The notes beneath the pieces are model-generated. The model searched no databases, was not told the DNA's origin, and saw only the letters and a list, made by a program, of their open reading frames with translations. Of a stretch of 64,000 nucleotides of DNA, positions 16,634 through 25,310 are shown piece after piece (positions within the stretch are counted from its first letter, which is position 1; each line of letters begins with the position of its first letter). The translations under genes were made by a program, and so were the position numbers. Origin of the DNA: Catenulispora sp. GP43 (GTDB taxonomy: Bacteria; Actinomycetota; Actinomycetes; Streptomycetales; Catenulisporaceae). Location of the stretch: NCBI RefSeq assembly GCF_041260665.1, contig NZ_JBGCCT010000007.1:62001-126000 (forward strand). The letters are read 5' to 3'.

Positions 16634-19600
16634 TCATGGCGGTGTTTGCCTGGTGCTGGTTGGTGGCAGTGCCTGACCGACTGCGCTGTGGTGGCTGGCG
16701 GTCATCGCGCGCGTGCGGCGTGTCTGCTCGATCAGGGCGGTCACCTCGTGCGGGGTGAGCAGCAGGGCCTGGGCGATCTGGCGGTCGGTGTGGCCGGCGT
16801 GGGCCAGCTCCAGGATCCGGTGCTCAGTCAGGGTTAGGCTCGGGGGCGCCGGCGGTGCGGGTTTCGGGCGCACTCCCTGTGCGGTCAACGCCTGGCGTGC
16901 CTGGCTGGCCAGCCGACGGCTGCCGCAGGAGTCGGCGAGGTCGAGGGCCTGGGTATGGCAGTGCCGGGCCTGATCGGCATAGCCGTCGCGGGCCAGTGCG
17001 GCTCCGAGCTGGAAGTGGGCGCGAGCCAATTCCAGGCGGGCAGGGGAGTCTTCCAACAGTGTCACGGCCTCGCGCAGTAGGGTCTTTCCCTCGCCCCCGC
17101 CCTGGATGGTGCCTAGGGTGCGTGAGGCTACGCCGATGGCTCGGTTCGTGCCCCAGCGATGGGCAAGCTCCAGTTCCTCGCTGGCCAGGGCAAGTGCGTC
17201 GGTGCGCTGTCCAAGGGCGAGGTGCAGCATCGCCGCTTGTGACCGCCAGGGCGTTAAGGTCACGCTGGTGACCTGAGCGCGTTTCATGTGCGCGCCGTAT
17301 TCCTGCAGCAGGGCCAGGGCTGCGGCGGGATTGCCCCGGGCGGCGTGCAGGCGGGCGCGCACCAGCTGTGCCATGCCCTGCCAGCCCCAGCCGACCCGGT
17401 CGGTATCGGCATCCGGGGCGAGTGCCGCAGTCGCCGAGGGCAGGTCGCCGCCCTCCAGCATGGACTCCCCGACCAGGGTCATCAGCGTCAGCCTGACCCG
17501 GGGTTCCAGGCCGTCGCATCCCGCGGCGGCGGGATGGCCGAAGTCGGGGGTGAGCGGCAGCTGCCGGCCGCGGCGGGTGTGGACGAGCAGCTGCCAGGTC
17601 ATGGCCGAGGAGATGAGCGGGAAGGAGCCCAGCCGCCGTCCGGCGTCGGCGACCGCCTCGAAGCGCGCTGCGGCGTCATCGAGGCGGTCGGTGGCCAGGA
17701 AGGCCCCTCCGGCCAGGGTGTTCAGTACCTGGGAGGGGTCGATGGCGGACAGTCCGCCGCGCAGGGCCCGCTCCAGCAGGTCGTTGGTGACGGCGGCGCT
17801 GGCGCCGCCGGTGACGGCCCAGTTGGACAGTGCGGCCAGGACCGCGCACTCACCGGGTGTGTCACCGGCCAGCTGGTAGTCGAACAGCCGCCGGGCGTGG
17901 GCCCGGGCGGCCGGAAGGGTGGACAGCTGGTCGTGGCCGATCACCACCATCTGCGCCTGCAGGAACCACGAGGCCTCACGGGCGATGCCGGTGCCGCCGT
18001 CGTCGGTGTGCCGCAGATCCTGCACCGCGCGGGCCAGCGCGTCCAGGGCCCGGTCGTGCTCATGCCCGACATACAGCGAGGCGCCCAGGTGGATGGCTGC
18101 CTCGGCACGGGAGTACGGATCCGTCAACTCCGCCTGGGCCTGCGCCAGATGGTGCCAGGCCGCGCAGGCATCGACCTGCAGCTCGTCCCTGCCCAACTCC
18201 AGCACCACCGCAGCGCGCTGGTCGGCCGGCACCGGTTCGCGCAAGGCCCGACGCAGATACACCACGGCGCTCTCGGCAGAACCCTGACTGCGGCTCACCC
18301 GCGCCGCCTGCCGCAAGGCATCCACCCGCCAGGGCTGCCCGCCCGGATCTGCCAGCAGCAGGTGGGCCGCGACCACAGCCGACGGTTCGCCGTCGCGGTG
18401 CAGCAGCTCGGCGGCCCGCCCATGCCCTTCAGCCAGCTCCACCGGCCCCAGGACCGCCTCGGCAATGGCGGCGCGGATCAGGGGATGAGCGAACCGCACG
18501 GACTGTCCAGGGGCCAGCACTCCGATCCGCTGCAAGGCGAGGCCGAACTCGCGGGCCTGGGCCTCGCCAAGCCCGGCCAGCTCGGCCGCGACATGCCAGG
18601 CTGGTTCGTCGCCCAGTACCACCAGGGCCTGGGTCAGACGGCGGGCTGGCTCGCCCAGCCCGGCCAGCTGCCCGACCACGGTGCCGGCCAGGATCCGGTT
18701 CCCGAGCTGCCGCACCACCTGCGCCTGGTCGTCGGCGGGCTGGACCACGCTGCCGGCCAGGGACCGCAGCAACTCTCCCAGCAACAGCGGGTTACCCCCG
18801 CTGGCCTTCGCGCAGGCCGCGACGAACCCCGGTTGCGCTGGGCCCAAGCTCGCCTGCACCAGCTGCTGCACGCTGCCGGCCGCCAATGCCGGAAGCCCGA
18901 CGGGCAGGCAGCCCGGCGCCTTGGCGATCTGCTCCAGCAGCGGGGCGACCTGCTCGCCGCTGCCCGGCCGTGCGGCCAGCACCAACAGCAGGGGCAGACC
19001 GCTCACACGCCGCGCCAGGTACTCCAGCCACCGCACCGACGGCGGATCCGCCCAGTGCACGTCATCAACCAGCAAGGCCAGCGGGCCGTCATCACAGGCG
19101 TGCACCATCAGCCAGAACAGCCCGTGCAGCAACCCGGCTAAGGCATCCGGCGCCCCATCGGCCCCAGGCAGATCGGCATCGGCCTCCACGATCCGCCTGG
19201 CCAGCTCGGCCGGGCCGCTCAACAGATGCTCGCGGCCAGCCTGGCCGGCACGGCCGATCACCGCCTCGGCGAGCTGACGCGCCACCGCGAATGCGAACCC
19301 GGACTCCATCTCGCTGCCCCCAGCCCACACCAGGCGCATGCCCTGATGCTGCTCGAGTTCTGCCCAGAGGTTCAGCAGCGAGGTCTTGCCCATACCGGCG
19401 TCGGCCTGGACCAGCACCACCCGGCCCTGCCCGAGGCGCGCCGCCGCGGCCGCGGCCTGTAGCTGCGCCAGCTGCTGGTCACGGTCAAGCAACCCACGGC
19501 CCGCCCCGGTCAAGGCAGCAGGGCACGCGGTGTCGTGCTGGGAGTCGGAGGCCACCTGCACCCGCATCCCAGCGCCGGCCCCATGTTCCCGACCATCAGG

Positions 19601-19915
19601 CAGGCACCGGCCGGGACGCACCAGCGACAACACAGCAGACTTCTCGGCCGCGGTGGCCTTCAGAGCCGCCAGCAGCACCTGGACCGTATGAGTCTGCGGA
19701 CGGCTGGTTCGGCCCCGTTCAAGGTCGCTGATCGCCCGAATGCTCAACCCTGACAACTGCGCCAGTCGCTCCTGGCTCAACCCCGCCCGCCGGCGCAGCC
19801 CGACCAGAACCCCACCCAGCGAGCCGGAGGATGGCCCGACCGGCTCATCGCCGACCCCGCCAACCGGTGCCGCACCGTCAGCGCCGTCAACACCCGGCTT
19901 TTCCCCTGGCAGCAT
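16634..19915 (-). CDS. Large XRE/AAA/LuxR transcriptional regulator
   Basis: A 1093-residue LAL-type regulator with an unusual extra DNA-binding domain. Residues about 32-90 form an XRE-type helix-turn-helix (LVGLRRRAGLSQERLAQLS, then DLERGRTSRPQ). An ATPase domain follows with Walker A (ADAGMGKTS, 171-179) and Walker B (LALLVDDVHWAD, 279-290), then a long TPR-like helical region. A C-terminal LuxR-type helix-turn-helix (LTLTEHRILELAHAGHTDRQ) ends the protein. ATG 19915 is preferred; an upstream extension is open but lacks coding character. The gene is divergent from the CdtB-lectin gene and is its obvious candidate regulator. Confidence 0.8.
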   Translation of the reverse strand: MLPGEKPGVDGADGAAPVGGVGDEPVGPSSGSLGGVLVGLRRRAGLSQERLAQLSGLSIRAISDLERGRTSRPQTHTVQVLLAALKATAAEKSAVLSLVRPGRCLPDGREHGAGAGMRVQVASDSQHDTACPAALTGAGRGLLDRDQQLAQLQAAAAAARLGQGRVVLVQADAGMGKTSLLNLWAELEQHQGMRLVWAGGSEMESGFAFAVARQLAEAVIGRAGQAGREHLLSGPAELARRIVEADADLPGADGAPDALAGLLHGLFWLMVHACDDGPLALLVDDVHWADPPSVRWLEYLARRVSGLPLLLVLAARPGSGEQVAPLLEQIAKAPGCLPVGLPALAAGSVQQLVQASLGPAQPGFVAACAKASGGNPLLLGELLRSLAGSVVQPADDQAQVVRQLGNRILAGTVVGQLAGLGEPARRLTQALVVLGDEPAWHVAAELAGLGEAQAREFGLALQRIGVLAPGQSVRFAHPLIRAAIAEAVLGPVELAEGHGRAAELLHRDGEPSAVVAAHLLLADPGGQPWRVDALRQAARVSRSQGSAESAVVYLRRALREPVPADQRAAVVLELGRDELQVDACAAWHHLAQAQAELTDPYSRAEAAIHLGASLYVGHEHDRALDALARAVQDLRHTDDGGTGIAREASWFLQAQMVVIGHDQLSTLPAARAHARRLFDYQLAGDTPGECAVLAALSNWAVTGGASAAVTNDLLERALRGGLSAIDPSQVLNTLAGGAFLATDRLDDAAARFEAVADAGRRLGSFPLISSAMTWQLLVHTRRGRQLPLTPDFGHPAAAGCDGLEPRVRLTLMTLVGESMLEGGDLPSATAALAPDADTDRVGWGWQGMAQLVRARLHAARGNPAAALALLQEYGAHMKRAQVTSVTLTPWRSQAAMLHLALGQRTDALALASEELELAHRWGTNRAIGVASRTLGTIQGGGEGKTLLREAVTLLEDSPARLELARAHFQLGAALARDGYADQARHCHTQALDLADSCGSRRLASQARQALTAQGVRPKPAPPAPPSLTLTEHRILELAHAGHTDRQIAQALLLTPHEVTALIEQTRRTRAMTASHHSAVGQALPPTSTRQTPP

Positions 19916-20360
19916 CCTGTTTTTCCCTCGGCACTCGGGCGGCCCGGCATCGACGGCGGGGCGCCAGCGATTCAGTGTTCTGAGTCCGGCAGACGGTGAT
20001 CTTTCGCGGACGCTACCAGAGGTGCGGTTTCCCTGGAAGTTCTGCCGGTACTGCCGGTTGCCCAGCCGCTTTTCCGCCGGGTGCCTTTCGGTTTCCGCCT
20101 GGTGTCCGTCCGCCGGCACGCGCTGTGATGTACACAGCCGGGGCCGGACAGGGGAAGCGGAATCGCAGCGCCGGGACGTACCAACCGGCTTGCCTGCCGC
20201 GGTATCGACAGCAGGCCGTGCAGGAAACCCTTCGCAGCTCTGCTGTCAGGTCTCAATACGTCGGCCTGGCCGCCGTATGTCAACGCCCGCCACCACTCTC
20301 GTCTCGGCCGAACGCGGCCCGCTCACACCAGGCCGCCGGCCGACCACTCAAGGGGTTCAC
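19916..20360. promoter_or_regulatory. Divergent control region between regulator and toxin-like gene
   Basis: About 445 bases with no gene. It must hold promoters for both the XRE/LuxR regulator (leftward) and the CdtB-lectin gene (rightward). I see CCGGTACTGCCGG around 20050 and several GC-rich short repeats, but no clear consensus promoter. Confidence 0.4.
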
Positions 20361-23300
20361 ATGCTCAAAACCCGAAGACCGCATGCGCGCATCCGAGCCG
20401 GGCTCGATCGCGCCCTGCGCGGCCTGACCGCCATGGCGGTCATCATCGCCACCACCATCACAGTCATCACGCTGACGGCCGTGACGGCCAACGCCGTCAT
20501 CGGCGGGCACCATTCACTGTCCTGGAACATGCAGGGCAGCAATGGCGACAAATGGGCAATGGTCGGCCGAGAGATGAAGGCAACGAGCCAGCTGCCAAAC
20601 GGCAACTACGACGTGGTCGCGTTGCAGGAGGCCGGGAGCGAGCCGGGGGTCAGCCCCCTTCCAGTCACCAACACGTGGACGCTCAGCGGTTACACAGTGA
20701 CCGAGTACTACTGGGAGATGGGAAGGTCGAGCAGTCAGAACGGCGTTTGGGTGTATTTCGTATCGCCGCAGCAGCGCAACGGGCTGGCGATCTTGTCGCG
20801 GAGCCGGGCCAGCAACGTCCAGATCCTGCCGCAGCAGCCACAGGCTAACGGCACGACGACGCCCGGGAGCAGGCCTGCCCTCGGGATCCAGCTGTCCAGT
20901 GACAACAGCTGGTGGTGGACCCTCCATGCCAGCTCGAACGGCAACAACATGTCCAACGATGCCGACAACGTGCTCGCCGCCATCGACACGCTGATGACAG
21001 GGCAGAACTACGCGGTTCTCGGCGATTTCAACCGCAACCTACAAGGCACGACCAGCGGCGGCACTGCGATATCCGTGACGCTGCCGGTCGGCACCGGCAT
21101 CGTCCGCTCCCGTCAGATAACCTTCCCAAACCGGGACTCCGAGCTGGACTTCATGGTCACCAACGATGGCGCGGCCAACATGAACGCGCACATCCTGCAG
21201 ACTCTGGGGGGATCAACCGTCGGGGACAACACGTTGCGAGATGCGGGCGACGGTGGCGGGGACCACTACCCCGTGCAGTTCGGCAACACTCTGCGGGGCG
21301 GGGCCGACGTGCAGTTCAGCGTGAGCAGCCAGCCTGGCCAGTGTCTGGACGTCGCGGTGCCCGCCGGCGGGGCCGTCATCAACGGCACACCATTGACGCT
21401 CAACAGCTGCGATCCGCTATCGGGCCTTCAGATATGGACGGTCAACCCGGATGGCACCATCACCAACGGCAGCATGTGCCTGGATGACAACGGCGGCCGG
21501 GCCAGGGACGGCGACGCGGTCGACCTGTGGGAGTGCGCCCCCGGCGCGGTCAATGAGCAGTGGGTGCTTCAGACCGACGGCAGCCTGTACAGCCGGGCAT
21601 CGGTCGCCAACGGCTCGCAGGCGATGTGCCTGGACACCAGGCCTCCCGGTGGCCCCACCCCGCCACCGGGGGCCGCGGGGCTGAGCCTTCGGGCCTGCAG
21701 CACCAGCGCCGCGGCCACCCAGCAGTTCACCGTCCCCGGCACGCCGGCCCCGACCTACGGGCAGATCACGCAGACCACCGACTCGGGCCATTGCCTGCAG
21801 CCCGGCGGGAACGTCACGCCCGCCCCCTCGGGGGGCTGGCCGGCCGGAACCTCCAACCTGACGCTGGGGGCATGTGGGACCGACAGTGGGTACGCGGGCA
21901 AGTACTGGGTGCTGGGAGTGGACGGCACACTGCGCGACGGCCTGGGGGCGTGCCTGGACAACAACGGCGCCGGCACCACTGACGGCAATCGGGTCAGCAC
22001 CTATCCGTGCTGGTCGGGGTCTAATCAGAAGTGGGCCCGGACCGTCGACGGGCGGATCGTCAACCCGGCGACCGGGATGTGTCTGGACTCCACCGCGCCC
22101 ACCAGCGCCGGGGGCCAGAGCCTGTCGGCGAACTATCCGGGCATGAGCCTGAAGACCTGCACCGGAGCCCTCACCCAGCTGTGGAACATCGGCCTACCGC
22201 CCGGGTCGACCGCCGGGCAGATCACTTCGCGCAGTCAGCCCGGCCAGTGCCTGGACGCCTCCCCATCCGGGGGACCCATCGTCGCCGATACCCAGCTCCA
22301 AATGGACAGCTGCGCGCTGGGCAATGCCACGCAGGTGTTCTCCTCCAACAGTGACGGGACCATCACCGACAACGGATACTGCCTGGACAACAATCAATTC
22401 AAAAACGCTAACGGCAACCAGGTGGAACTGTGGACCTGCGGCCCCGGCAACACCAACCAGAGATGGCTGGGTCTGCCCAACGGGCAGATCCTCAACCCGG
22501 CCACGGGCAAATGTCTGGATACCACGCCACCGAGTAGTCAGCCGCAGACGCCGCCGCCCGGGAGCGGGCCCGGAATGAGCCTGCGAACCTGCAACACCAC
22601 AGCTGCCACGCAGCTGTTCAACGTGCCCGGAGATCAAGTGACCCCGGCCTTCGGGCCGATCACCCAGGCCGGCGCAGAAGACCAGTGTGTGCAAGCAGGG
22701 CCCAACCCCTACTACCAGCTGACGTTCCAGTCCTGCCAATCCGGTGCCAGCACGCAGATGTGGGTGATCGGAGCCGACAGCAAGATCCGCAACAGCTCCA
22801 ACGGCGCGTGCCTGGACAACAACGCCCAGACCAATGTCAGCGGCAACCGGGTAGACACCTACCTCTCGAACGGCGCCTGCCCGAACTACCCGAACGAGCA
22901 ATGGTGGGTGACCTCCGCCGGGTGGATCGTCAACCCTGTCACCGGCATGTGCCTGGACTCGACGACCAACACCAGCGGCGGCTCCCCGCCGAGCATGAGC
23001 CTGGTCACCTGCACCGGCAGCCCCACACAGCTATGGCAAGTACCCCAGGGGACCACCGGCACGCTTCCCGCGTTCGGCCCGATCAGCAACCCCGCTACCG
23101 GCCAGTGCCTTGACCCGACAATGATGGCCGACGGCACGCTCCCCACGGGCGGAGCTCCGATCCTGCTCCGAGCGTGCCCGGCGGCCCCAACCCCCTACGC
23201 GAGTACCAACAAGTTCTGGTCACTGCTGCCCGACGGCACCATCAGAAACGACTTCAACACCTGCCTGACCAGCTACAACGCCAGCGCCACCCCCGGCACC

Positions 23301-24242
23301 TGGGCCTACCTTTTGCCCTGCACCAGCGGCGCAGCTGCCGTCCAGCGGTGGCAGCAACTACCCAACGGCACCCTCGTTAACCCCTTCAGCGGCCTGTGCC
23401 TGGCGAACAAGCCACCCACCGGGCCGTCCGGGGCAACCGGCATGAGCCTGCAGAGCTGCAACGGCGCCGACCCCACTCAGCAATGGGCCCTCCCGGTGCC
23501 CAACGGCACTATCACCTTGGCCAATGACCCGACCACCTGCCTCGACGGGGACGTGGGCACTGTCGACGGCTACGCCTGCCGGGCCGCGGAATTCACGCAG
23601 GACTGGTCACTCAACGCCAACGGCACTATCAGCTTCACCTCGGCCGGCGTGACCCAATGCCTGACGGCCGCAAGCATCACCGCCGTCAGCGAAGGCCCGT
23701 GCTGGCCCACCGTCCAGGTGTACGACCCCAGCCAGTCGTGGACGACAGCCAACGGCATGATCGTCAGCACCCTCAACGCCCAGTGCCTGACCCTCGTCAA
23801 CGGGCAGCGGGCCGCCCTGGCTCCGTGCACCCGGTCAACGGCCCAGACCCTCACCTTGCCGTGGACCGAAGGCCACATCCAGCAGCAGGGCAACCAGAGC
23901 CAATGCCTCGATCAGAGCCCCGGCCTCGGCGCCAGCACGACCCTCACAACATGCGGAAGCAGCCAGTCCGAGGACTGGACCTACAACGGCAACGAAACCG
24001 TGACCACCGCCATTGCCGGACAAGGAACCGGCTGCCTCACCGCCCCAGGAACCGGCACCAACGTCACAGTGCAAACCTGCACCCCAGGCGCCGCCAACCA
24101 ATACTTCTACTACAGCGTCGCCGGGTACCTGTACAACCCGCCCACGGACCAATGCCTAACCCACGCTTTGACCGGCCTCCTCATGATCCTCAGCTCCTGC
24201 ACGGGGTCAGCCAACCAGATGTTCAAACTCACCAGCATGTAA
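20361..24242 (+). CDS. Exported CdtB/DNase I-like nuclease fused to about seven ricin-type lectin domains
   Basis: A 1293-residue exported protein; ATG 20361 follows AAGGGG. A signal peptide ends near TANA (45). Residues about 50-310 form an endonuclease/exonuclease/phosphatase domain closest in pattern to CdtB, the DNase subunit of cytolethal distending toxin: SLSWNMQGSNGDKW, VVALQEAGSEPG (Glu90), TLHASSNG (His189), LGDFNRN (Asp222, Asn224), SELDFMVTN (Asp263), GDHYPVQF (Asp301, His302). All expected catalytic positions are kept. From 316 to the end are about 21 repeats with QCLD/CLDNN and Q-x-W/F signatures, i.e. about seven beta-trefoil ricin-B lectin domains. In bacterial CDT the lectin-like subunits (CdtA, CdtC) are separate chains; here they appear fused. 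Target unknown. Confidence 0.8.
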   Translation: MLKTRRPHARIRAGLDRALRGLTAMAVIIATTITVITLTAVTANAVIGGHHSLSWNMQGSNGDKWAMVGREMKATSQLPNGNYDVVALQEAGSEPGVSPLPVTNTWTLSGYTVTEYYWEMGRSSSQNGVWVYFVSPQQRNGLAILSRSRASNVQILPQQPQANGTTTPGSRPALGIQLSSDNSWWWTLHASSNGNNMSNDADNVLAAIDTLMTGQNYAVLGDFNRNLQGTTSGGTAISVTLPVGTGIVRSRQITFPNRDSELDFMVTNDGAANMNAHILQTLGGSTVGDNTLRDAGDGGGDHYPVQFGNTLRGGADVQFSVSSQPGQCLDVAVPAGGAVINGTPLTLNSCDPLSGLQIWTVNPDGTITNGSMCLDDNGGRARDGDAVDLWECAPGAVNEQWVLQTDGSLYSRASVANGSQAMCLDTRPPGGPTPPPGAAGLSLRACSTSAAATQQFTVPGTPAPTYGQITQTTDSGHCLQPGGNVTPAPSGGWPAGTSNLTLGACGTDSGYAGKYWVLGVDGTLRDGLGACLDNNGAGTTDGNRVSTYPCWSGSNQKWARTVDGRIVNPATGMCLDSTAPTSAGGQSLSANYPGMSLKTCTGALTQLWNIGLPPGSTAGQITSRSQPGQCLDASPSGGPIVADTQLQMDSCALGNATQVFSSNSDGTITDNGYCLDNNQFKNANGNQVELWTCGPGNTNQRWLGLPNGQILNPATGKCLDTTPPSSQPQTPPPGSGPGMSLRTCNTTAATQLFNVPGDQVTPAFGPITQAGAEDQCVQAGPNPYYQLTFQSCQSGASTQMWVIGADSKIRNSSNGACLDNNAQTNVSGNRVDTYLSNGACPNYPNEQWWVTSAGWIVNPVTGMCLDSTTNTSGGSPPSMSLVTCTGSPTQLWQVPQGTTGTLPAFGPISNPATGQCLDPTMMADGTLPTGGAPILLRACPAAPTPYASTNKFWSLLPDGTIRNDFNTCLTSYNASATPGTWAYLLPCTSGAAAVQRWQQLPNGTLVNPFSGLCLANKPPTGPSGATGMSLQSCNGADPTQQWALPVPNGTITLANDPTTCLDGDVGTVDGYACRAAEFTQDWSLNANGTISFTSAGVTQCLTAASITAVSEGPCWPTVQVYDPSQSWTTANGMIVSTLNAQCLTLVNGQRAALAPCTRSTAQTLTLPWTEGHIQQQGNQSQCLDQSPGLGASTTLTTCGSSQSEDWTYNGNETVTTAIAGQGTGCLTAPGTGTNVTVQTCTPGAANQYFYYSVAGYLYNPPTDQCLTHALTGLLMILSSCTGSANQMFKLTSM

Positions 24243-24317
24243 CGCAATCACCGACAGGGTTGGCGATTTCCGACCGGGAAGCTGATGGAAAAGGTGGCGG
24301 TCCGGTTCCATAGTGCT

Positions 24318-24358
24318 CCGCGTCCTGCAGCTCCAGAGCATGGAGCCGCAGGACGCGG
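24318..24358 (+). terminator. Hairpin after the nuclease-lectin gene
   Basis: CCGCGTCCTGC at 24318-24328 pairs perfectly with GCAGGACGCGG at 24348-24358; inner AGCTCC and GGAGCC extend the stem. It lies about 75 bases after the stop at 24242. Confidence 0.65.
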
Positions 24359-24367
24359 CGTCTCACG

Positions 24368-24499
24368 ATGCACGATCCGAAAGGGCATCACAGAGCCGAC
24401 TTCCAAGACGGCCGCAACGCGAACCAGTACGCGAACCCGCTGATGCTGCTCGGCTACGCGCCGTCGGCCCACGGCGGTCATGCGGACACGGACCAGTGA
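24368..24499 (+). CDS. Possible 43-residue small protein
   Basis: ATG 24368 opens MHDPKGHHRADFQDGRNANQ, then YANPLMLLGYAPSAHGG, ending at TGA 24499. No clear ribosome-binding site and no known family. It may be chance or the tail of a lost gene. Confidence 0.25.
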   Translation: MHDPKGHHRADFQDGRNANQYANPLMLLGYAPSAHGGHADTDQ

Positions 24500-24612
24500 C
24501 CCCTGCAGTGCGAACCCAATCTGTCCGTACCCTGGTGCGCTGTTATGCTCGCCAACCCAGCCCGGCTGAGTCAGGAGTCTTATTTACATGTCATGATGGT
24601 CCCGTGGTGCGT

Positions 24613-24930
24613 ATGCGGAGGCCGCTGGCCGAGTTGGTGATGTCTGCCGATGAACGGTCGGCGTTGGAGGTTTGGGTCAGGCGCCGGTCGACGCCGCAGG
24701 CGTGGGCGCTGCACTGCCGGATCATCCTGTCCTGCGTCCAAGGGCACGCCGAGTCAGGACGTGGCAGCCCAGCTCGGCTCGACGCCGCAGGCGGTGGCAC
24801 GTTGGCGGGCCAGGTTCGCGCAGTACCGGATCGCCGGCCTGGGTGATACGCCCCGCTGCGGCGGGCCGCGCATGGTGACCGATGACAAACGGTCGGCAGA
24901 GATCGACGCCGTGTCGGCGGTTCAGCTCTT
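24613..24930 (+). pseudogene. N-terminal remnant of an IS630-family transposase
   Basis: From ATG 24613 the frame reads RRPLAELVMSADERSALEVW, then ALHCRIILSC, the typical helix-turn-helix start of IS630 transposases. After about 24735 the sense moves to another frame (TPSQDVAAQLGSTPQAVARW, then GGPRMVTDDKRSAEIDAV) and ends near 24920, long before the DDE catalytic core. It is a frameshifted, truncated relic inside the putative mobile segment. Confidence 0.75.
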
Positions 24931-25136
24931 GCCCTGCCGCGCCGAACGGCATCTCCTGAAGGGTCGCGGCGTGACACGCAGAGGATCGGACCGCGCTCGG
25001 GCGGTCTTTCAGCGAAACGCCAGGTCATCGCTGGCGACTGCCACCGGGCGCCATCCTTGCCGCACGTCTGACGTGCTGAGACACCGGAAGCAGAGCGGTG
25101 CAAAGGGCCCTGACTTGCGGGCACAGGTGGTGCGAT

Positions 25137-25289
25137 ATGGCGAGGCGGAAGCAGACCGCGATACCGGCTTTGTTCCCCCTGTCCGCGGTACAGCCCCTGT
25201 GCCGCGCTCCGGTCCCCGAAGCGTGTACGCCGGTGCCTCTGGCAGTCGTCCCCGTCGACCGGCCGGATCGGGACTTGCTCGGTTCGTAG
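25137..25289 (+). CDS. Small Pro-rich protein upstream of recombinase 2
   Basis: A 50-residue frame (MARRKQTAIPALFPLSAVQP ... PVDRPDRDLLGS) with GC-rich third positions like its neighbours. It stops 21 bases before the recombinase start, so the two would be co-transcribed. Family and function are unknown; a recombination accessory role is only a guess. GTG 25098 is an alternative start. Confidence 0.35.
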   Translation: MARRKQTAIPALFPLSAVQPLCRAPVPEACTPVPLAVVPVDRPDRDLLGS

Positions 25290-25310
25290 GCGTCGGGCCG
25301 GGCCCGACGG

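Noticed and set aside
21330..24240. CRISPR-like or tandem DNA repeat
   Set aside because: The repeated short words come from protein-level lectin repeats; unit lengths vary and DNA identity is low, with no spacers.
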